Below the pieces are notes generated by a model. That model was not told the DNA's origin and ran no database searches. It worked only from the letters and a program-made list of their open reading frames with translations. The translations under genes and the position numbers were made by a program. A stretch of 64,000 nt of DNA from Microcebus murinus (Eukaryota; Chordata; Mammalia; Primates; Cheirogaleidae), in contig NC_134112.1 in NCBI RefSeq assembly GCF_040939455.1, forward strand, positions 17,820,501 through 17,884,500, in the 5' to 3' direction. Positions 38,815 to 51,800 of the stretch are shown here, piece after piece. Within the stretch, counting starts at the first letter, position 1. Each line of letters opens with the position of its first letter.

Positions 38815-39790
38815 ACTTATTAACACTTTACTTAACAAATTTGCATTTAGCATCTACTTTGTCAGGCACAGTGCTGGGCTCTGGGAATGCAGTAATGAAC
38901 AAGTTGTACAGATTCTTTGTTCTTGGCACTTACATTCTATTTAGGGGGGAAAATACATGTCAACATAATCACAGATTGTGGTTTGTGTTATGAAGTAAGT
39001 AAACAGGATGTGTGAAAGGGAATACTGTACTGTAATTTTGTTAGGGAAGACCTGGCTGAGGAGGTCATTTTTGAGCTAAGATCTAAAAGATAATTAAGAA
39101 CCAGCTATGCAAGAGCTGGGATAGAATACTGCAGGCAGAGGGTGTCTGGGTTGGGAAAGAGCTTGGGGATCTAAGTGAATGCTAGCTTGGCTAGTGAGTG
39201 AGGAGGAAAGAGTATTATCAGAGGAGATTGGAGTGAGACAGAAGCCAGGTCTGGCAATGGTAAGGAATTAGAATTAAATCCAATGTAGTGGATTTAAATT
39301 CAATGTACATCTATCAATAGAGAGTGGATTTAGGTTTTTAAAAGATCACTCTAGCTGCTAACTGTAGAACAAAAACGTGAAAACCACGTAAGGGGCTCTT
39401 GTAGAAGCCCAGGCTGGAAATGATGGTTTAGATTAGGGTAATGGCAGTGCAGATAGAAAGAAGTAGATTGATCTGAGGGGGATTTTTGGAGATAGAGTAT
39501 CTAGGATTTGCCGATGCTTAGATATGGGAGGCAAGATGAGAGAGAGAAAATTGAGGATAATGCCCAAGTTTTTTTGTTTAAATAACTGGGGACAGGTTGT
39601 TAGGGGATAGGGAAGAAGTAAGAGGAAAGATTTAGGGAATTGTGAATTGAGATCCATTGTAGATATTTTAACTTTGAGTTGGCCGATAAGACATCTAAAG
39701 TGTCAGATGTCATAGCATTTGGATACATGGATCTGAGTCTAAGAGAGAGAGAGAGGCCTTGGATAGTGAGACAAATTTGCAACTAATCTG
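38815..39790 (-). mobile_element. L2 element, ~970 bp (antisense)
   Basis: It begins near CATCTACTTTGTCAGGCACA / GTGCTGGGCTCTGGGAATGC (L2 3' end in antisense) and continues through GAGGAGGTCATTTTTGAGCT, AAAAGATCACTCTAGCTGC, GTAGAAGCCCAGGCTGGAAA and GATGATGG-like wording to AGACATCTAAAGTGTC. This is a long collinear piece of the L2 3' half. The reading frame is destroyed. Confidence 0.75.
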
Positions 39791-41089
39791 AAGAACCCTA
39801 GCTTTTAGAATTGGGTAGAAACTTTAGCAAAGGACCTGGAGGGGCAAAGACCAGTGATATGAATGAAATGTGAACATGCCTCCTAATAATTTTTCTAAGC
39901 CCTCAGCCCTCTTTCAGAGGTGCAAATGGTGAAGGCTGTGGTGTCTTTCCTTTTTGCAAATGTTCCAACTTTTTGCTGGGTGCTATTGATATTTTCCTCA
40001 TCCTGCTGAGGGACTTGCTTAGCTACTGCCCACCCTTTCGTTCAGTAGGTATGGGCTTTAAAAGAAGGATTTGGGGTTAAGAGATTACCAGTCTCTCTCT
40101 GGGCTATGAGTAATACTACTTTAGTCAGCCATATTTTGGGTTAAATACAATATGTGCTAACTTTTAAATTTAATAATTATTTGCATGTTTTTCTTAAACT
40201 GGGACCCCTAGTTTTGGGACTAGGAGTTCTTAAAATCTTTCATTTTGAGTTTTTGTCTTGATATAAGAATTACCATTATTGATAATCTGGTTGATTACTT
40301 TCTAGCTGACTGTCATGAAATTTCAGTACTTGTGTTTTTAACTAAATGATCTTCCTAAATATGTTTAACTTGTGTTGCAAAGTTTTGCAAGCTTGGGCTT
40401 CTGGAAACTGTGGAGTCTTTGTTTGACTGACAATGGTTATTGTTTCTATGAAAAAAAATTTTTTAAAGCTGCCTATTAACAAATTATGGGAGTAAACTTT
40501 TTAAGTTGGATTGCCAATGTACTCAATTTATATATGTTAGTCCCAAATACTGAGTTTTCTAGCATATTTTTTCTCTATATTGTTTAGAAGTGATACTTGT
40601 ATCTGATTACTTCCATTACTATTACAGCTTAAAAGGAAAATGGGGATAATCTATGTAGACAGCAGATAATATATAGATATATTTAGAAGTAATTGGCAAA
40701 CACTACAACCTTTCACTAAAACTCTGAAGTTAAATAACTTATGTTTTGGATATAGATTTCTTTTTACCAACATCAAAGTATTTTCTCTCTGTAGAGTAGG
40801 TAAAATAGTTAAAATATTTCCTTTTGTTATTTATAAATGTCATTTTAAACCAAGGCTTGAAAGTTGTTCTCGTGTGGATGGAGACTTTCTTTTTTAGTCA
40901 TTAAAAGTGATAGCCATTGCACCTTTAACCAAACCTATATTAGCAGCCTCCTGATCATGGTTTTGTACATAAAGGAACATACATAATCTGCTGTTAGTCA
41001 TATAACTTTTTAGTACTTGCACAGAATCTCATTAGATCTTCATTGAACTGCATGATGTAGGAGTAGTAGTAGTTACTAGAAATTGGCAC

Positions 41090-41275
41090 CTAGTGTTCAT
41101 TGAATTCTCATTAGACATTGTGCTCTGTTCTAAGAGGTTTATGTGCATTTCGATTGTTACAAAAATTCAACCATGTGAGATAGAGAGTATTATTGCCCTC
41201 ATTTTACAGATGAGACAATTGAAGCATAGAGTTGGTGGGATCTTGTGCAAGTATCTTAACATCTCCTCACCTGTA
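41090..41275 (-). repeat. MIR SINE (antisense)
   Basis: ATTGCCCTCATTTTACAGAT, GAGACAATTGAAGCATAGAG and TTGTGCAAGTATCTTAAC follow antisense MIR. Confidence 0.65.
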
Positions 41276-41499
41276 TGTGCCATATTCTTATTTAAGTCCA
41301 ACTCTTCCACACATGACCCCATCCTTATTAGCTACTCAAGAATATTGCTCTTGAAATCGTGTTTTTTTCTCCTGCATCATCAGTTTTTTCCTTTCCACTG
41401 GATTATTCCTATTGGCATACAAACATGTTATTTCTCTCTTCTTAAAAAAAAACAAAAAAAAAACTCAAACACAAAATAAAACAACAAAAAAACCTCTTG

Positions 41500-41695
41500 A
41501 TCTCACTTTCCTTCTAGCTGTTGTCCTGTTTCTTTTCTTCCTGTTAGTGCAAAACTCCTCATCAGTTGTATATATTAACTTTGTCTAACTGTATTCTTCC
41601 TTTTCTCTTGAATACATTCCAATTTGGTTTTTACCCTGCCACGCCACCAAGATTGCTTTTATCAACATCACTAGTGATCTTGTTGTAGGATGTTG
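41500..41695 (+). mobile_element. L2 fragment (sense)
   Basis: TACATTCCAATTTGGTTTTT, ACCCTGCCACGCCACCAAG, ATTGCTTTTATCAACATCAC and TAGTGATCTTG follow the sense L2 coding region near its end. An A-rich run (41,444-41,493) lies just before it. Confidence 0.65.
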
Positions 41696-41749
41696 TGGGG
41701 AAATACAGAGATAAATAGAATAAAATGAAGGAAGGACACTATGCTTAAT

Positions 41750-42100
41750 AACAAAAGCCTGGAAACATTCAAATATTCATTAATAAATTGTATTACTTCC
41801 ATATAATGAAGCATTATGCATTTGTCAAAAAGAATGGAGAAGATATCTTTATACTGCTAGGGTATATGAAGTGTGAAAACAAGGTGCAGGAGAGTATAGT
41901 GTACTACCTTTTATATAAGAAAAGAAGGAAAACAGTGTGTTATATTGTTAAAAAGAAATGAAAGGGAAATCCAAAATTGTAGGGAAAGGGGGCAGAGACA
42001 GAAACTAAACTTTGTTGAATTTACCTTGTTCTATAGTTTTTAGTTTATTACCATGTATGTTATATATAATTAAAAAACAAAACAAAGTTAAATATAGGGA
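41750..42100 (+). mobile_element. Old L1 3' end (sense)
   Basis: CCTGGAAACATTCAAATATT, CATATAATGAAGCATTATGC and GCAGGAGAGTATAGTGTACT match the sense 3' UTR of L1M-type elements, ending in an A-rich stretch. Confidence 0.6.
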
Positions 42101-42489
42101 AAAAAATCCCCAAATGGAAACACAAGAATTTAACAATGTCAGGTTGGTGACTTAGCTACAGGAATTATTTTAAGTAACTGAAACACAGTATTTCGACTCT
42201 GTATCCCTAGTGGCATGTATGCTAAGGACAGAAAAAAGCCACAAAAAATACTAAACTTTATTCGCTAATTCTTAGTAACAATCTTGTTATTTTGAGATTA
42301 CATGGAGGAGGATAAAACAAGTAAGTCTGTTTGCTAATGGCTTGGGTTTATTAATGTCATTGGCAAGCAAGATTTTCTGGGTGAGAGAAGATACAAATAA
42401 AATGATAACTATATTATGTAATGGGAAATGTCAATATGAATTTAGGGTATAAGTTTCTCTTTCTAAAAAATACATATTTTCTAGCTCTG

Positions 42490-43790
42490 CTCATTGAAGA
42501 ATCCTAGAAGTAATGATAAGTAAAGCACTCACAGTGCTCAGATTTTGGTGTTCAGATACCATTTCACATTAAAAAAAAAAATCAAGGCTCCTGGAGCAAT
42601 GGCTATTCCATGTCTGGGGCAGGAAATGTGGGAAATGAACCTGGGGCATTTTGTGCTTGAAAGCAAGGAAGCTATTAGAGATTGACAAGTCAGGTCAAAA
42701 TGACATAGGAACCAAGTGAAGGAACAGCTACTGCTCAAAGATGGTACAACTTGAGGATTTAAAAAAATGATGGCAGTACATTGAAAAACAAAATGCCACA
42801 AGCTCATAATGACACTTAAAACCCCAAACTCATTGTCACTTCTGGAGGTTGCTTGGGTAGTCACTCTGAAGACTCATAAAAGGAAACACTGTGGATCTTT
42901 GGTACCTTTCTTATATAGACTAACCAAATAGTTGATGAGGAAAAGTTCTTTTAGAAGAATCATAGCTAATAAATACAGAAGGAATTATAGAATTAGAAAA
43001 ATAATAGTTTTCTCCTTCTTATGAAATAATAGATTTAGGCAGTTCAACCTTAGGTAATTATTAATAATAAGGTTAATGGGAACTTTATAAGGGATAGATT
43101 AGGCTGACAACATCTGAACTTACTCATCAGTGTTAACATCACTAAAAGTTGATTAGCCAATCCACATGTAGTACTCTTGTCAAACAAAAAGGAATCTGAC
43201 TCTAATTGACCCTCTAGAATCTTACTACATTGTATAGGAACTTCAGGAGCATGCTACAATACCAGGAGGATTCAGTTAGTCAAAACAGACTAGGAAATTC
43301 TACAAGACAAACAACATGATTTCTTCAACAAATAAATAGCATGGGAAAAATTAAAAGGTAGTGGAAACTGTTAAAAGATTAAAAGAGATACAACAACCCA
43401 ATCTTATGTGTGAACCTTGTTTAGCTTCTGATTCAAACCATCTCTATAAAACACTTTTGAGCAAGTGGGAAATGTTGAGCTGCACTGGATATTACATAAT
43501 AAGGAATTATTTATTTTGTTGAATGTGGTAACATTATGGTTATTTAAAAAACCCTTAGAGATAATACTAAATTTTTATAGGTAAAAAGAAATGATGTGTG
43601 ATATTTTCTTTAAAATATAGTACTTCTAAAAAAAAGAAGAGAAATGGGAGATAGAGGTAAAAAGAATAGCAGAATGTTGGTAATTATTGAAGCTGGGTAC
43701 TTGGAGTTTTTGAAGAAGGGGGTTCATTTTATTCCTTCCACTTTGTGTATGCCTGAGAATGTTTATAAAGTAAAAAAAAGTTCATAAAAA
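42490..43790 (+). mobile_element. Old L1 3' region (sense), loosely defined
   Basis: GGCATTTTGTGCTTGAAAGC, AATTATTGAAGCTGGGTACT and TTATAAAGTAAAAAAAAG at the right end suggest a decayed sense L1 3' UTR. Internal parts are uncertain and there may be more than one piece. Confidence 0.4.
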
Positions 43791-44119
43791 GAGACTAATG
43801 TCCTTTATGTAGAGTGATGATGTGACATAGAAGCACCTATTAATTAAATATTTGGTCTGGTGAAAAAGTGATAGTAATAGTTTATGATTGCCGTAATACT
43901 TATTAAACTTCTTTAGGTTCCAGTTGAAGTAATAAGTACATTATAGAAATTTATAGAGCATTAGATAATTCATTTTGGCCAGAGGTTAAATCATTCACTA
44001 TCTACTTAGCATTCATCTTATGTTTATATAATTTACTATTCAGTGCCTGTAAGAATATAGGAAAAAACAAACTCAATTTCTCCTACTGTACTCTTACAAC
44101 CTTCAATACCAAATAATTC

Positions 44120-44910
44120 TGTGACCTTTGTTCACCAAAATGTGTGGAGATTTCTCCCCTCCAACAAGCAAGCAATTCTACAGATACTTTTCTAGAGTAC
44201 ACCATCTGGGTATCCTCTAACTGAGTTCATTTCTGACACTGTCTACCTGGAGATAGCATCAGATCCTACAGGTTGAGGGCTCAGTCCCACAAGACTTCCC
44301 CAGTTTAGATGGCCAGTTGCGAGCATAGGTTGTGGCCTGTGCTTTTTCCAACTGTTTATAAATCAGGGTTTCCATGACCCCTTCCTTGGGTTCAATTAAT
44401 TTGCTAGTATAGCTCACAGAACTCAGGGAAAAACTTTACTTAACATTTACCTATTATAAAAGATATTACAAGGACACAGGTGAACAGCTGGATGGAAGAG
44501 ATGCATAGGAGGAAGTGTGGCAGAAGGGGTGTGGAGCTTCCATGCCCTCTCTGGGAGTATCACTTCCTGGGAACCTACACCTATTCCACTATCCTGGAGC
44601 TCTCAGAACTCAGTTCTTTTGGGTTTTTATGGAAGCTTCTGTAGGTAGGCATGATTGATTAAATCACTTGCCATTGGTTTATCAGCTCAGCCTTCCAGGC
44701 TCTTCTTTCTCCTTGGAGGTTGGGGAGTAGGACTGAAAGTTCCAACTCTCCTTTGGTTTTCCTGGCAACCACCCCCATCCTGAGGCAAACTAGTCCCCTT
44801 ATCCACCAGTTATTTTAGTGTACAAAAGACGTCATAAATCCAGAGAATCCAGGGCTTTTAGGAACTATATGGCAGGAAACATAATGCAGACCAAATATAT
44901 ATATATATTG
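44120..44910. mobile_element. Endogenous retrovirus-type LTR (ERVL-like), ~790 bp
   Basis: The ordered wording GCTCACAGAACTCAGGG, GATGGAAGAGATGCATAGG, GGGGTGTGGAGCTTCCATGC, GGGTTTTTATGGAAGCTTC, GGCATGATTGATTAAATCAC and TTTCCTGGCAACCACCCCC is that of a known mammalian LTR. I lean towards an ERVL (MLT2-like) type but am unsure of subfamily and orientation. No viral coding region is visible. Confidence 0.6.
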
Positions 44911-46121
44911 CAAAATACCATAGTGCTTCCATATTTATATGTATTGATTGAAGTTTCATGACTTGTGATATATATTTTTTAAAAGCTCCTGTATTATGTT
45001 TGGTTGTTTATATTTAGGAATTTGTACATGTACATTTTAAGAATAGCATGCTCCAAAATGCTTCCAGGGAAAACTAAGATTATGCCTAATAGTTAAGTAT
45101 TTTGGAAGGATAGCTATATCATTCCCTTGGTTGGCTTTTGGTGTGAACCATGAATCTTACTCAGTATGACAATTTCTGTTATGGCTTTTTAAATATAAGA
45201 CCCTTCTATAGTAGCCATGTTGAATATATATTCTGCTTAAAAATTGTTATAGTTGTGGCTTGTATTTGGCATATTTAACAGTTTTTGATAGTTAATATTT
45301 GTTTTAATAGAATTCAAGGACCAGTTGCCTATTTCTCAGTTATGAAATAGGCCTTATGGGCACTATATAAAATGGTTTAATTTCAGATAATGTTAGGAGT
45401 GTGGACATTTAGCAGATTTACTGTCCGTACGAAGTATGACAGAGATAACCATAACATATTTCATATTCTGGGTTTCATATAGAGATGACAACTGAATCTC
45501 TGTGTACTTATGTTGATTTCTCTTTACTGTGTGTTTTTGAAAAATGTACAAAGGTATTTTTGAGAGTGGCAGGAATAATAAAAACTAGAATAGTTATGTA
45601 GAGTAACTAAATCCAAATGGCTCTTGAATTAAAACCAATCAATTGTTCTGCATGATGTTAGTAAAGTAGGAAATAAATCTTAATTATACATTTTTGATTA
45701 AAATACTAAGAAAATAATGCAAAATAACTGGTGACCTTGAAATTTTATCCTAGTGTTGACTATTCATATAAATCCAATCACTTTCTCATTTTCATAGTCT
45801 TCAAGATTTTTAATGATAGTCATAAGGGCATTGCATTATAACTGAAAAGACAAACTTATGATTTACCTTATTTCCTCAAGCTGTTTTTTAATATAGTAAT
45901 TATCTGTATTTTATTATAGCTACAGTAGATATGCTACCATTTGCTGAGATCTTAAATTTCTTAAGTGGAATTAGGAAAAACAAAAATTCTTAAATTATGT
46001 CAATTTCTGCTTATTTGTGCCTAATGGGAATTTTATTTTGCCTATATTCAGGCATGCTATTCCCAGCCTTCATTTTGTCTAGTTGGAAAAGTTGAATTCT
46101 TTTCTTTGTCCCATTTTTTAG

Positions 46122-46199
46122 TTGACGAAGGATCAGAGATTGGTGTATTCGGGCAGACTGCTTCCCGATCATCTGCAGCTGAAAGACATTCTCAGAAAA
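46122..46199 (+). CDS. HERPUD2: HERPUD2 second coding exon (residues 50-75)
   Basis: This 78-base exon encodes 26 residues that complete the central part of the ubiquitin-like domain: LTKDQRLVYSGRLL and then PDHLQLKDILRK. The YSGRLL stretch corresponds to the ubiquitin-like IFAGKQL strand, and LKDIL to the following helix turn. It is preceded by CCATTTTTTAG and followed by GTAAGC. Both flanking introns are phase 0, so skipping it would keep frame but remove the core of the fold. Joining it to the exon at 30,036 gives YPSKP-LTKDQRL, the expected HERP-family sequence. The frame is intact and all key hydrophobic positions look conserved. Confidence 0.96.
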
Positions 46200-49079
46200 G
46201 TAAGCTTTTCTACCACTATTTGATACCAGATACATTCAGAGTGTGAGAGGAGATATGCTCTGAAGTTTTATCCAACCAGTTCAGTTTTTAGATACTTAAA
46301 ATCAACCCCTAGGGGTGGCATAACAGGTTAAGATAAATTAGAAAGCAAAGACCATGATACATTCTGATTAGTTTAGGTAACTGTTATATATATCCATCTG
46401 ACAGCTAAATCTGAGGTAGTATTATATATTTGTGTGCAGGTATTGTCATCTTTTGTAAGAAAACCCTATTGATTTATCAGTAGTGCAGGAGTGGAATGTT
46501 CAGTAGTGGTGAAGGATTTTCATTGATAATCTTTCCTCTGGATCCCTTTTTAACTAAATTGTATGACGTTTTAGTACAAACTGCTTGGGTTGGAAGTTTA
46601 ATTTCAGGACAGGAAATAGAGTGAACCCCAGTTGGTCCTTCACTTAGCCAACTGATGCTCAGAGCTAAAATATACTTCCATATAGTATTTTGACAAAATC
46701 AGCTTGAATGCTGGCTATTTTCATGGCAGCTTTTAGCTGATGTTCATTTGTGGAATTTGTACTTTTACAGCTTTTTAGGATTTGAAATGCTGCTTTTTGT
46801 TTGTGAATATAGCAGAATTGAATAACTTTCATGTTTTGTCTTTGATCTTTGTCTTAATGCTTAATGTTGTTCTAGTTATTCCTATCTGATTTAGAAGATC
46901 TATGTCCTCTCCCATATGTTTATGATCACCTGTGGGAAACTGAAAAAAAAAAATCTTAGTGTATTCGTTTTGGTTAGCTAGTTGACATTTTAGCTTTGCC
47001 AGTGTGACTTCTTGCTGTCATTTTGTTTTAATTATATGGTTTCAAATTGCTAAAATGGCTTAATACCTATCCCCTCTAAAATAGCGGATTTCACAGCAGA
47101 TTTTTTTTTCTTTCAATAGACTTTATTTTTTAGAGCTGTTTCAGGTTAATAGCAAAATGGAGCAAGAAAGTACAGAGATTTCTCATGTGTTCACTGCCCT
47201 CACACATACACAACTTGCCTACTATCAGCATCTCTGACCAGAATGGTACATTTATTATAATCAATGAACCTACATTGACATATCATTATCACCCAAAGTT
47301 TATAGTTTATGTTAGGGTTCACGCTTGGTGTTGGACATACTATGGGTTTTGACAAATGTTTCATGACATATTTCCATTATTATAGTATCATATGTAATAG
47401 TCCTAAAAACCTCTGTGTTATACCTATTTGTTTTTTCCATTTTTGTGCTTAAACACCTTTCTACTATCTGCTCTTGGAAATACAGATATATTTATTATTT
47501 TAACCCAAGGATAGCTTGAATCTGCACATGAATACTTTTTAAAAGGCTTTTGCTGCCAAAAATGGTTTCAGACCAAATGACTTAAAATAAAAACTGCTCC
47601 AAAGAACTGTTGCATCCCCAAAATACAAAACATTTTGAATAATATGTTTACATTTTTCATAGATTTTTGAACTATTTTTGTTAAAGTCAGTGTACCCCTT
47701 TACATTTTTCAGGTAATTGCTGCATTAGCTTTCCCTGTTTAGTTATATTGATAAAATGTTTGACAGAAACATTCCCCAAAGGTGAATGGATACTGTGAGT
47801 TGTGATTTATAAACCTTTTGAAAATAGGTTTCTAAGGATAAACATCTTATACTTGGATGCTTTTTTATATTCCATATTCAGAAGCTAAGGGGACATTGTG
47901 AATCAAGAGTGTCTTCAACCTACTTTGCTAGGCATACCTGATGTAAAGTTGTCTCTGCAGCCTTTCCTTAGCATTCTAACACCTGTAAACTAAACTTTTC
48001 TCTAAACTTCTAAAGCAGTTGCAGTTTGTGCTTCTCAGTTTCATGCAAAAGACTGTTTTATATTTCTTTATTGTGCTCTGATGCACTAGTCTGATCTCTT
48101 AACAATATCATGAGCCACTTTAAGGAAGGGACTGACTCTTACCCTTTCTTGGATTCACCTCAGAATTAAGCACAATTCAAGGTTCATGGTAGGCAGTTGA
48201 TCAATTTGTAGTTTCTAAGTAGCTTTGTTTCCCTTTCTTACCACTGGACATCTTTCTTTTCTTCTTTCCCCTTTTTCTTTAGCATCCTATTTTTTTCTTC
48301 TTAAATTGCTGACTCATCCTTCATTCTTTTCTGTCCTCCTTTATTTTCTCTTTCCTTTCTCCATCATTTACGAGCTTAATGTCTAAGTAAAAACATACTT
48401 ATGATCTCACTAAGCTAAAATGCCAACTCTAATCATTATTTAGAATATTTTCCCTCAGTCATAGTTATAGGTTTTTGGAAACACATGAAATATTTACAGA
48501 CTATAGTGCCAATATATGCTTTATATCTGTGTAAATGTTATAGGTAAAAATAGTTTTTGACTTAAAAAACAGTAAAAAACTATATATTACCTTGCTAAAA
48601 TTAAGGCAAATGAGATTATGATGAAGTTATTTGAGTTTCTTTTATAGTTGCTAAGTCTCAAGTAATGGAAATATTTTCATTATTTAAAGTTTGTGGGCCT
48701 AAGCTTCAAGGTGACTCTTAGGGTTCTGATATTAAGGTGCTAGCTAGATGTTTTTGTATTGAAATAATAGATTGTGTTGACACAACTTCACAGCATTGAT
48801 TGCGTCAAGGCTACTTGGTATGCAAATAATAATTTTTTAATATAGCAATTGCTGAGTATTTAGACCATTTTCTAAGCATGAAAAAAACATTGAATTCAGA
48901 AGGGCCTTAAATATTAAAATGGAAAACATGTCTGCATATGATAACATTTTATTACTTATACAATCTCTATGCTGTAAAGGAACTTAAATTTTGAGTTAAG
49001 TGTTTCAGCTTAGCTACTGGCTTTTTGAACTGTACATTTTCTAGTACTACCCTTTAAATGTAATCTTCTTTAATTTTAG
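46200..49079 (+). other. HERPUD2: HERPUD2 intron (2.9 kb, phase 0)
   Basis: Donor GTAAGC, acceptor TTTAATTTTAG. Apart from an old L1 fragment at 47,100-47,430 and a possible L2 trace at 48,080-48,210, it is unique AT-rich sequence. Confidence 0.9.
47100..47430 (-). mobile_element. Old L1 3' UTR fragment (antisense)
   Basis: ATAGACTTTATTTTTTAGAG, CAGGTTAATAGCAAAATGG, CACATACACAACTTGCCTAC and GACATATCATTATCACCC match the antisense 3' UTR of old L1s. Confidence 0.7.
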
Positions 49080-49193
49080 CAAGATGAGTATCATATGGTT
49101 CATCTAGTATGTACTTCTCGGACTCCTCCTGGTTCTCCAAAATCCAGCACCAATAGAGAAAGTCGTGAAGCATTGGCATCTAGCAGCAATTCT
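49080..49193 (+). CDS. HERPUD2: HERPUD2 third coding exon (residues 76-113)
   Basis: This 114-base exon encodes 38 residues. QDEYHMVHLVCTSRTPP finishes the last strand of the ubiquitin-like domain (residues to about 89), and the rest (GSPKSSTNRESREALASSSNS) begins the Ser-rich linker. Acceptor TTTAATTTTAG precedes it, donor GTGAGT follows, and both introns are phase 0. The linker carries TPP and SPK motifs that could be proline-directed phosphorylation sites, which is inference. Human HERPUD2, as I remember it, differs at a few linker positions while the domain part is the same, as expected for a disordered segment. Confidence 0.95.
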
Positions 49194-49456
49194 GTGAGTT
49201 GTTTTGGGAGGAGTAAATATTGAAGTTTTATGATTATCTTTTTTTGCCTCTAAAAACTAAATGAAAAACAGAAGAACTAGAACTTACGGGTTTTGAGATC
49301 GGGATTTGAAAAACTGGAGTTTAGGCTTTTAAAGTTTGTTTTTAGAAAACCTAATGCACGGTTATCCCTTGAAACCTATTTCCTGTAACTTATAATTTGC
49401 TATATGGCAAGTCAGTAATAAATTCAATCTTTAGGAGTTTAATTACTGGAATACTT

Positions 49457-49531
49457 AGAAAACAGAATTTTTAAAAATCTGTACCCCCATAATATGCCGA
49501 AATAAAAAAAAAAAAAAGAAAACAGAATTTT
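49457..49531 (+). mobile_element. 45-bp retro-inserted tail (L1 3' end-like) with 15-bp target duplication
   Basis: AGAAAACAGAATTTT occurs at 49,457-49,471 and again at 49,517-49,531. Between them are 45 bases reading CTGTACCCCCATAATATGCC and then GAAATAAA followed by pure poly(A). The layout (long perfect duplication, AATAAA, poly(A)) is that of target-primed reverse transcription, with nearly all of the parent lost by 5' truncation. I take the parent to be a lemur L1, from memory of its 3' wording. Confidence 0.8.
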
Positions 49532-49981
49532 GATAGGATTATATAATATAAATGCTCAGGCCAGTGAAATTTCAGAAATATTTAAGGTGTCTAATATAGA
49601 ATATTTTATTCAAAGTAGATTAAATTATTTATATTTTAAGTAGCCTATATCTTCTTGATGTAGATTACTAGGTCAAAGGTTTTGTTTTAAACACAGTAGA
49701 TTGGTGCATACGTTCCAATTGCAGGGGGAAGAATTACTTAATGTACTCTTCTCTTTCAGACTTGGGTATTTGTCTCTCCCTTCTTACTTTTCCATCTGCT
49801 TAACACTGTTTTGGAAATATTTATAACAGTTAAACTTCTCAACTTAGACATTTCTACAAATTTTAAAGACATTATCACCAATCCTTTTAATATTAAGTTA
49901 CTTTTGATTTCCCGTAAAAGCTTTATATGATACCTCGGGCAAGAGGATTGGGATGAGTAGTAGTGGGATGAGTAATGATTG

Positions 49982-50298
49982 GGATTGGGTGCTGTGTCTC
50001 ACACCTGTAATCCCAGCATTTTGGGAGGCCAAGGCAGGAGGATTACTTGAGTCCAGGAGTTCTAGACCAAAGGGGGCAACACAGTGAGACCCCCATCTCT
50101 ACAAAAAAGTAAAAAAAGAAAAAAAATTAACTGGTCGTGGTGGCATGGCCCTATGGTCCTAGCTACTTCGGAGGCTGACACAGGAGGATCTCCTTTGAGC
50201 CCAGGAATTTGAGGTTCAGTGAGCTATGATAATCCATTGCACTCTAGTCTGGGTGACAGAGTGAGATCCTATCTCTAAAAAAAGAAAAAAATAAAGAA
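49982..50298 (+). mobile_element. Old Alu (sense)
   Basis: From GATTGGGTGCTGTGTCTCAC to GAGTGAGATCCTATCTCTAA. It keeps the ancestral CCCAGCATTTTGGGAGG wording and lacks lemur-specific changes, so it is an early Alu (J-like). Confidence 0.88.
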
Positions 50299-51679
50299 TT
50301 TAGCCAAAACTTAAAGAGAGAGGCCAAGTGGCGAGTGGCAGGGGTGATAACTGTTAAGAGATCTTCGAATAGATACTAGCTGTTTCTTTAAGAAACTAGA
50401 CCCTCCAGTTGCTATATTTAATTAGTATAGTCTCAATGGTAAGTATTTTCTAGTACCAGCCATGGAAATTTAGCTTACATTAAACTGAAATTTTCTTTGT
50501 CAGAACACCCAAGGATCTTTGTGTGGTTCCTGTATTGGCATGAGAAGGAAAAACATTGGATTGGCACAGTTTTGTTTATAATCTTTGGACATAGTTTCAT
50601 TGCTCCAGTTTTTGTTGGGAAATAACCCTCTGATTTAATTGACTTGGGTTGCTCAGCCATGATTTTATGTCATTAGTGTACATACTTGGTTTTCTCAGTA
50701 TGTGAAAAATATCCTATTGACAAGATTATATATGAAAATCTAAAAAGTATCAAAGGAAAGTTAAATTGAACTTCTCTTAATTTTTCATGGCTCAGAAATT
50801 TCAGAGGGATTTGAAAATGTCTTAAAAATCTAATCATGAAAAATTATCTAATAAGGTCAGAAATCATTAGTTCTAGACACTTTAAATTGTGCTGCCAAAT
50901 GACTAGTTAGGCCTTTCTTCTATTAATCACGTTAATGAGCACCATATTATGATGGCCCATTTAATGAGAAATCTTGCCAAAACAGAAGCTGTTTCCAGTT
51001 TATGTCCCTAAGAATCAAACTGCTTAATAAGATATTTCTTATCTATTTCGTGTGAAGTAACATCCTAAAGAAAGTTTTGGCTAGTTTTGCAAAGGACTGG
51101 TGTGCTTGGGACCTTGCACGTGGCAGGACTTAGGATGGTAGACACGCAAAAAGACATCCTGTCAGTAGGAAGGCTGCACAAGTAAAATACAAGTTTAACA
51201 AACTTGGAAGGATGTTAAAATAATATCATACTCAGCTTTTTAAAGTGGAAGAATTATTAATATAATTTATATAACATAATTGTGTATTAAATTTAGATAG
51301 AACACTGGACAAACTTAATATTTTCAAAAAGCAACAAATTGGGATGGTCTTCAAGGAGTTACATTGCTTAAAGTTATTGAATCTGTTAGTTACTGACATC
51401 ATTTGATCATGAGAATTTAAAAGTTCTGATTGGTATCTTGTTCATTTTGTTAAAAAACAATATTTGTTGATGGCATCTATAAATCAGTTGAATTTTAGAA
51501 TTGAATGGAATCTTGAAAATCTAGTCTAATTTTGTTTTACTCCTTGTTAACGTCAGAGGTAACAGTAGATTCTATCTAGATCTTTTGTTACCCAGCCTGT
51601 TCCTCTTAGTTTAAACCAGTGTGTTACTGATAGCATGTTATACAGTATTTGGCACATAGTAACTATTTAAATAATTCAG

Positions 51680-51800
51680 TAATTAGTACCGTTTATTGAG
51701 CACTTTCTGTGTGTTAGGTATAGTGAGAGGAGCTTTGCATACATTAACTTAATTGTGTAAAAGGAGCTTTTATGCATTAATTTAATCCTCATAATTTAAT
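51680..51800 (-). repeat. MIR/L2-type 3' end (antisense)
   Basis: GTTTATTGAGCACTTTCTGT, GTGTTAGGTATAGTG and TTAATTTAATCCTCATAA follow the antisense 3' end shared by MIR and L2. Confidence 0.55.

Larger units (their letters stand above)
30183..46121 (+). other. HERPUD2: HERPUD2 intron (15.9 kb, phase 0)
   Basis: Donor GTAAGT at 30,183 and acceptor CCATTTTTTAG ending at 46,121. It holds Alu, L1, L2, MIR and LTR pieces listed separately. Between them (for example 31,520-33,340, 34,040-35,470, 35,705-37,780, 39,790-41,090 and 44,910-46,121) I see only unique AT-rich sequence without an extra coding exon. Confidence 0.9.

Noticed and set aside
41093..41479. 128-codon + frame
   Set aside because: It spans an antisense MIR, unique sequence and an A-rich run. 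There is no domain and no conservation that I can recognise.
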